From Proteobacteria bacterium UBA7821 (lineage in GTDB: Bacteria; Pseudomonadota; Gammaproteobacteria; Comchoanobacterales; Comchoanobacteraceae), in assembly GCA_002480165.1 (NCBI GenBank), contig DLBP01000010.1, forward strand, positions 1 to 8,422: DNA of 8,422 nt. Direction: 5' to 3'. Positions 5,862-8,422 of the stretch are shown here, in pieces. The notes under the pieces were generated by a model. The model was not told the origin of the DNA. It was given only the letters and a program-made list of their open reading frames with translations, and did not search any database. The first letter of the stretch is position 1; each line of letters opens with the position of its first letter. The position numbers and the translations under genes are program-made.

Positions 5862-7021
5862 ACACGATCATCAACAACACGCATTGTGTTGTAGGGAATG
5901 GAGCAGTTATTACTACTGACAATTGCTTGTATCTTCATCAAAAGCTCTTGCTTGGTTTCAAGAAATGGCACCATGCTCGTATCACTAGAAAACACATAGC
6001 AGTCTACTTTCAAGCTAGAATCCGAGAATTCAGTTAGTTTCGCGTAATGAGGTACATTCACCGCTGTGCCATCATCATCGAATTGACAAACGAACCGACT
6101 AGAGCTTCGAAAGTACTGCTCTATTTCGTCGCAGATCTTGCTGACGTGGGTTATATCTCGATAGTCGAGTCCAAAACTGAGGCGAATTCGCCGAAATGGC
6201 ATACCACTCACATTCTCAACAATGATGCTCTGAAAAATTGAATTAGGGACGTGAAGTAGACGACGTTCAAATGTCCTAATCACGGTTCTTCGCCAACCAA
6301 TGTCATCCACAATACCCTCTAACGAGCGGTCAGGTGACCTGATCCAGTCTCCAACAGCAAATGGCTTTTCAGCCAATAACATAAAACCACCAAACATATT
6401 TCCCAGCAGATCTTTTGCAGCAAGACCAGCAGCCAGTCCACCCACACCACCAAATGCAGCGATACCCGTTGCAGAGAGACCAAAGAAATGCTCAAGTAGA
6501 AAGATTCCCGATAGAACTTTAACAATAAGTGAACCAGTTTTAATCATTGCCTTATAAGCGTGTTTGTCAAAATTACTAAACTTGGCGTGAGAACGACTGA
6601 CCTTCTGATCAACTGCCTTGAAAAAATTCGTGGCAATCAATAACACAAATAATATATTCACCAGAACAGTGATATCACTCAGTAGCAGTGATAGATAATT
6701 TGTCGACATAGCTGTGTCTGAAATAGCGGCGAGATGATGATTACTAGACAACCAGTCGAAGTGGCTATTATGCTGGGCAGCCAATAAGCTTAATGTATAA
6801 GCTTCAATGAGGTACCGAGCATTATCAACCAGCAAATGAAATAAAGAGAAGACAACGAGTGGGTACCTAATGACCTCGACAAATAACAGCCAGACACTTG
6901 ACTTTCGATGCCTCACCCGATTCAACAACCTGGCAGAACCGAGCAGTACAAGCGTTATAAATAGGAGAAAAACACACCAGGAGACTATAAAGTATGGGAT
7001 TAAGGCAAGACCATAGAGCAT
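5858..7021 (-). CDS. MscS-family mechanosensitive ion channel
   Basis: An inner-membrane channel that opens under membrane tension to release solutes on osmotic downshock. The product has 387 residues from the chosen start, longer than E. coli MscS (286), with extra membrane segments. Counting from the ATG at 7027, hydrophobic helices lie near 7-30, 46-67, 112-133 and 165-182. The pore-lining Gly/Ala-rich helix (AAFGGVGGLAAGLAAKDLLGN, 190-210) follows. Next come the beta-domain signature (EKPFAVGDWI...GIVDDIGWRRTVIRT...VPNS) and an alpha/beta cytoplasmic domain. The ATG at 7021 is preferred because GGA sits 6 nt upstream; GGA directly abuts the ATG at 7027, which would add only Met-His. The gene is divergent from the cyclophilin gene with 64-70 bp between them, and convergent with the basic-protein gene, sharing TTAA at the stops. 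The subfamily (MscS-, YnaI- or MscM-like) cannot be fixed by eye. Confidence 0.93.
   Translation of the reverse strand: MLYGLALIPYFIVSWCVFLLFITLVLLGSARLLNRVRHRKSSVWLLFVEVIRYPLVVFSLFHLLVDNARYLIEAYTLSLLAAQHNSHFDWLSSNHHLAAISDTAMSTNYLSLLLSDITVLVNILFVLLIATNFFKAVDQKVSRSHAKFSNFDKHAYKAMIKTGSLIVKVLSGIFLLEHFFGLSATGIAAFGGVGGLAAGLAAKDLLGNMFGGFMLLAEKPFAVGDWIRSPDRSLEGIVDDIGWRRTVIRTFERRLLHVPNSIFQSIIVENVSGMPFRRIRLSFGLDYRDITHVSKICDEIEQYFRSSSRFVCQFDDDGTAVNVPHYAKLTEFSDSSLKVDCYVFSSDTSMVPFLETKQELLMKIQAIVSSNNCSIPYNTMRVVDDRV
5874..5892 (+). terminator. Hairpin after the basic-protein gene, inside the MscS gene end
   Basis: ACAACAC (5874-5880), 5-nt loop, GTGTTGT (5886-5892): a perfect 7-bp stem starting 13 nt past the stop at 5861. 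It lies within the last codons of the opposite-strand channel gene. No T-run follows, so it is at best a weak or factor-assisted terminator. Confidence 0.3.
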
Positions 7022-7050
7022 GTGCATTCCGAATAATAAAAACCTAAATC

Positions 7051-7085
7051 AACTATAGCACACAAAGCCATTTTGTGCTAACGTT
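7051..7085. repeat. 35-bp imperfect palindrome between divergent MscS and cyclophilin genes
   Basis: TAGCACA (7056-7062) and TGTGCTA (7074-7080) form a perfect 7-bp inverted repeat across 11 nt. Outside it, AAC (7051-7053) pairs with GTT (7083-7085), separated by 2 unpaired bases on each side. It fills most of the short divergent region and covers the extended -10 candidate, so it could be a shared operator. Confidence 0.45.
7052..7060 (-). promoter_or_regulatory. Possible extended -10 promoter of the MscS gene
   Basis: The minus strand reads TGCTATAGT, the extended -10 pattern TGn-TATAAT with one change. No good -35 is visible, which extended -10 promoters can tolerate. Transcription would start near 7045, some 20 nt before the start codon. 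It overlaps the left arm of the 35-bp palindrome. Confidence 0.4.
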
Positions 7086-7091
7086 AGACAC

Positions 7092-7622
7092 ATGATCAGT
7101 GTAAAACAGCTAACGCTAACAACCTTACTTCTAACAACAGGACTTTTCGCCATGAATGACTCTACAGCACCCATCATCAGCCTCGAACTAAAATCTGGTA
7201 CAGTAAAAATACAAACCAAGCCAGATGTTGCACCTAAGCATGTAGAGCGAATCAGCCAGCTGGTTCAAGAAGGCTTTTACGATGGACTGACCTTTCACCG
7301 TGTCATTGACGGGTTCATGGCACAAGGTGGAGACCCAAGAGGGGATGGGACTGGCGGCTCTGGGACAAACATTCCAGCAGAGTTTAGTCAAGAAAAACAC
7401 AAACGCGGTACAGCATCCATGGCAAGAGCACAAGATCCTAACAGTGCAGATAGCCAGTTCTTCATTTGCTTTGAAGAGGCTCCATTTTTAGATGGACAGT
7501 ATACCGTCTGGGGTGAAGTCATCGAAGGTATGGAATTTGTAGATCAAATTAAAAGGGGCAGTGGCCACAGTGGTTCAGTGGCAGAGCCTGATCAAATAGT
7601 AAGCGCAAAGTTATCAACCTAA
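7092..7622 (+). CDS. Cyclophilin-type peptidyl-prolyl cis-trans isomerase, possibly exported
   Basis: Cyclophilins speed cis-trans isomerisation of bonds before proline during folding. The single domain (about residues 27-176) carries the active-site set: FHRVIDGFMAQGGD (R70, F75, M76, Q78), MARAQDPNSADSQFF (111-124, with Q122 and F124) and FLDGQYTVWG (132-141). The cyclosporin-contact Trp is Phe132 here, as in many bacterial forms. The GTASMARAQ...QFFICF wording resembles alphaproteobacterial cyclophilins from memory. With the ATG at 7092 the first 20 residues (one Lys, then LTLTTLLLTTGLFA) look like a short Sec signal peptide ending at A20, suggesting a periplasmic PpiA-like enzyme of 176 residues. 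No ribosome site precedes 7092. An internal ATG at 7152 has AGGA 9 nt upstream and would give a cytoplasmic 156-residue form. Which start is used is open. Confidence 0.94.
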   Translation: MISVKQLTLTTLLLTTGLFAMNDSTAPIISLELKSGTVKIQTKPDVAPKHVERISQLVQEGFYDGLTFHRVIDGFMAQGGDPRGDGTGGSGTNIPAEFSQEKHKRGTASMARAQDPNSADSQFFICFEEAPFLDGQYTVWGEVIEGMEFVDQIKRGSGHSGSVAEPDQIVSAKLST

Positions 7623-7644
7623 TCAGCACCTTAAGCAAAAGTCC

Positions 7645-7719
7645 TATAACTAAGACTGATTTATTAGAAAATACAATTGATAGAGAAATCTAACGCTGTT
7701 ATAATTGGTCTTAGTTATA
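7645..7719. repeat. Perfect 12-bp inverted repeat flanking the promoter of the last gene
   Basis: TATAACTAAGAC (7645-7656) and its exact reverse complement GTCTTAGTTATA (7708-7719) bracket the -35/-10 pair. One arm lies about 20 bp upstream of the -35; the other covers the expected transcription start. Arm centres are 63 bp apart, about six helical turns. The right arm also overlaps a perfect 10-bp palindrome AGTTATAACT (7713-7722). Confidence 0.6.
7677..7705 (+). promoter_or_regulatory. Near-consensus sigma70 promoter of the right-end gene
   Basis: TTGATA (7677-7682), exactly 17 nt, TATAAT (7700-7705). Only one base differs from the full consensus (TTGATA for TTGACA). Transcription would start near 7712, about 22 nt before the ATG at 7734. 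This is the strongest promoter match in the window. Confidence 0.75.
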
Positions 7720-7733
7720 ACTGGTTGCGGTTT

Positions 7734-8422
7734 ATGCCAAAAGCTTCAATACAAGACAAAAGCGACATGCAACGTGCTAAAGCACCGTTATTCAGACAGA
7801 GAATGTCAAATACGCAAATATTACTTTCTTGCTTCCGATCCGATATTGATCAGAGCGACTATAACCAAGCTAGCGGGAAACTCGGTCACAACGACGGGCC
7901 ATGGCAAGCCGCCTCCTACTCTGATAAGCACGGTGACAGTTATATCGACATCGACTCTGACAGTGCCTTTATCCTTTGGCTTGCAGAGACAAGCAACTCA
8001 AAAGACGGAACCCAGCGTAGCACACTAATCGCTATGCTCCAGTATGAAGTAACGAACCAAGTTATCAACTCTATATTGAATGCCTGTGAACGCTATAGCA
8101 ATTACAAGCTCAGCCAACAACAAGCAGACCAAGAAGCTGTGGAGACGAGCGTACCAGATGATTTGACTCAGGCTATCCTAGATCAGTTCAAAGCAGAATC
8201 AAGCCAAGAAACACTCGATTCGATTGAGCAACTTACGGAAAGAAGTCGGATAGGAACAATTCCAGAACGATTTGATGACGAATATTTATGTGGTGAGCAC
8301 ATACAGGATATACACCACATATTCACACAACTACTAACAAATAGCCAAATAGCAACCAAGATCAAGCAACTCCATCTGACACTATTTTCCAAGTCCAAGA
8401 GGCAATCGCCGCCGGAGTGGAG
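7734..8422 (+). CDS. Unrecognised protein, at least 229 aa, cut by the right window edge
   Basis: An open frame of 229 codons plus two bases runs from ATG 7734 to the edge without a stop; it is open upstream to 7668, just after a TAG at 7665. I recognise no family or catalytic motif. The start is MPKASIQDKSDMQRAKAPLF. Then comes a Ser/Asp-rich stretch (about 37-80), a hydrophobic helix-like piece with FILWLAE, and a helical-looking Gln/Glu/Ser-rich section from about 100 (LIAMLQYEVTNQVINSILNA). Residues near 185-200 hold CGEHIQDIHHIF, a Cys/His-rich cluster that might bind metal, though this is speculation. No signal peptide or membrane segment is clear. A near-consensus promoter ends 28 nt upstream, which supports the gene and this start. 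No ribosome site is visible; ATGs at 7767 and 7803 are alternatives. A competing frame (7705-8028) is shorter and less likely. Confidence 0.72.
   Translation, partial: MPKASIQDKSDMQRAKAPLFRQRMSNTQILLSCFRSDIDQSDYNQASGKLGHNDGPWQAASYSDKHGDSYIDIDSDSAFILWLAETSNSKDGTQRSTLIAMLQYEVTNQVINSILNACERYSNYKLSQQQADQEAVETSVPDDLTQAILDQFKAESSQETLDSIEQLTERSRIGTIPERFDDEYLCGEHIQDIHHIFTQLLTNSQIATKIKQLHLTLFSKSKRQSPPEW

Noticed and set aside
7705..8028. A 107-codon plus-strand frame in the right-end region
   Set aside because: It overlaps the longer frame from 7734 that stays open to the window edge. Its Thr/Ser/Val-rich product with no recognisable pattern looks like a shifted reading of that gene, and its start lies at the -10 element.

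Overview
The window looks like a piece of a bacterial chromosome of modest GC content (low-to-mid 40s % by eye). It is most likely from a proteobacterium, possibly a gammaproteobacterium, but the sequence alone does not settle this. The clues are mixed. The ribonucleotide reductase pair resembles the type found in Chlamydia. The glutamine synthetase is the short eukaryote-like GSII form. The cyclophilin resembles small alphaproteobacterial cyclophilins as I remember them. No phage, transposon, CRISPR, tRNA or rRNA sequence is visible.

Layout. From 1 to 927 (minus strand, cut by the window edge) lies a GSII-type glutamine synthetase. A 408-bp gene-free stretch follows, holding candidate glnII promoters and a perfect 11-bp hairpin just behind nrdB. 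The nrdA-nrdB operon is on the minus strand (nrdA 2437-5259, nrdB 1336-2424) with a 12-bp gap. It encodes both subunits of an aerobic class I ribonucleotide reductase. A strong sigma70-like promoter and NrdR-box-like half-sites precede nrdA. A roughly 310-bp divergent region separates nrdA from a small, very basic, unidentified protein (5574-5861, plus), which has its own good promoter and a TTGATAA inverted/direct repeat cluster. That gene is convergent with an MscS-type mechanosensitive channel gene (5858-7021, minus), and the two stop codons share TTAA. A 35-bp imperfect palindrome lies between the channel gene and a divergent cyclophilin gene (7092-7622, plus). From 7734 to the right edge runs an open frame of at least 229 codons on the plus strand. 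I do not recognise its product. It has an almost consensus promoter flanked by a perfect 12-bp inverted repeat with arms about 63 bp apart.

Function. The recognisable genes are housekeeping: ammonia assimilation, dNTP synthesis, osmotic relief and protein folding. The window shows no obvious multi-gene novel system. The most unusual parts are the two unidentified plus-strand genes (the basic 95-residue protein and the partial one at the right end) and the symmetrical DNA elements in their promoters. Also notable is a Chlamydia-like NrdB that has kept the ordinary Asp ligand and radical tyrosine.
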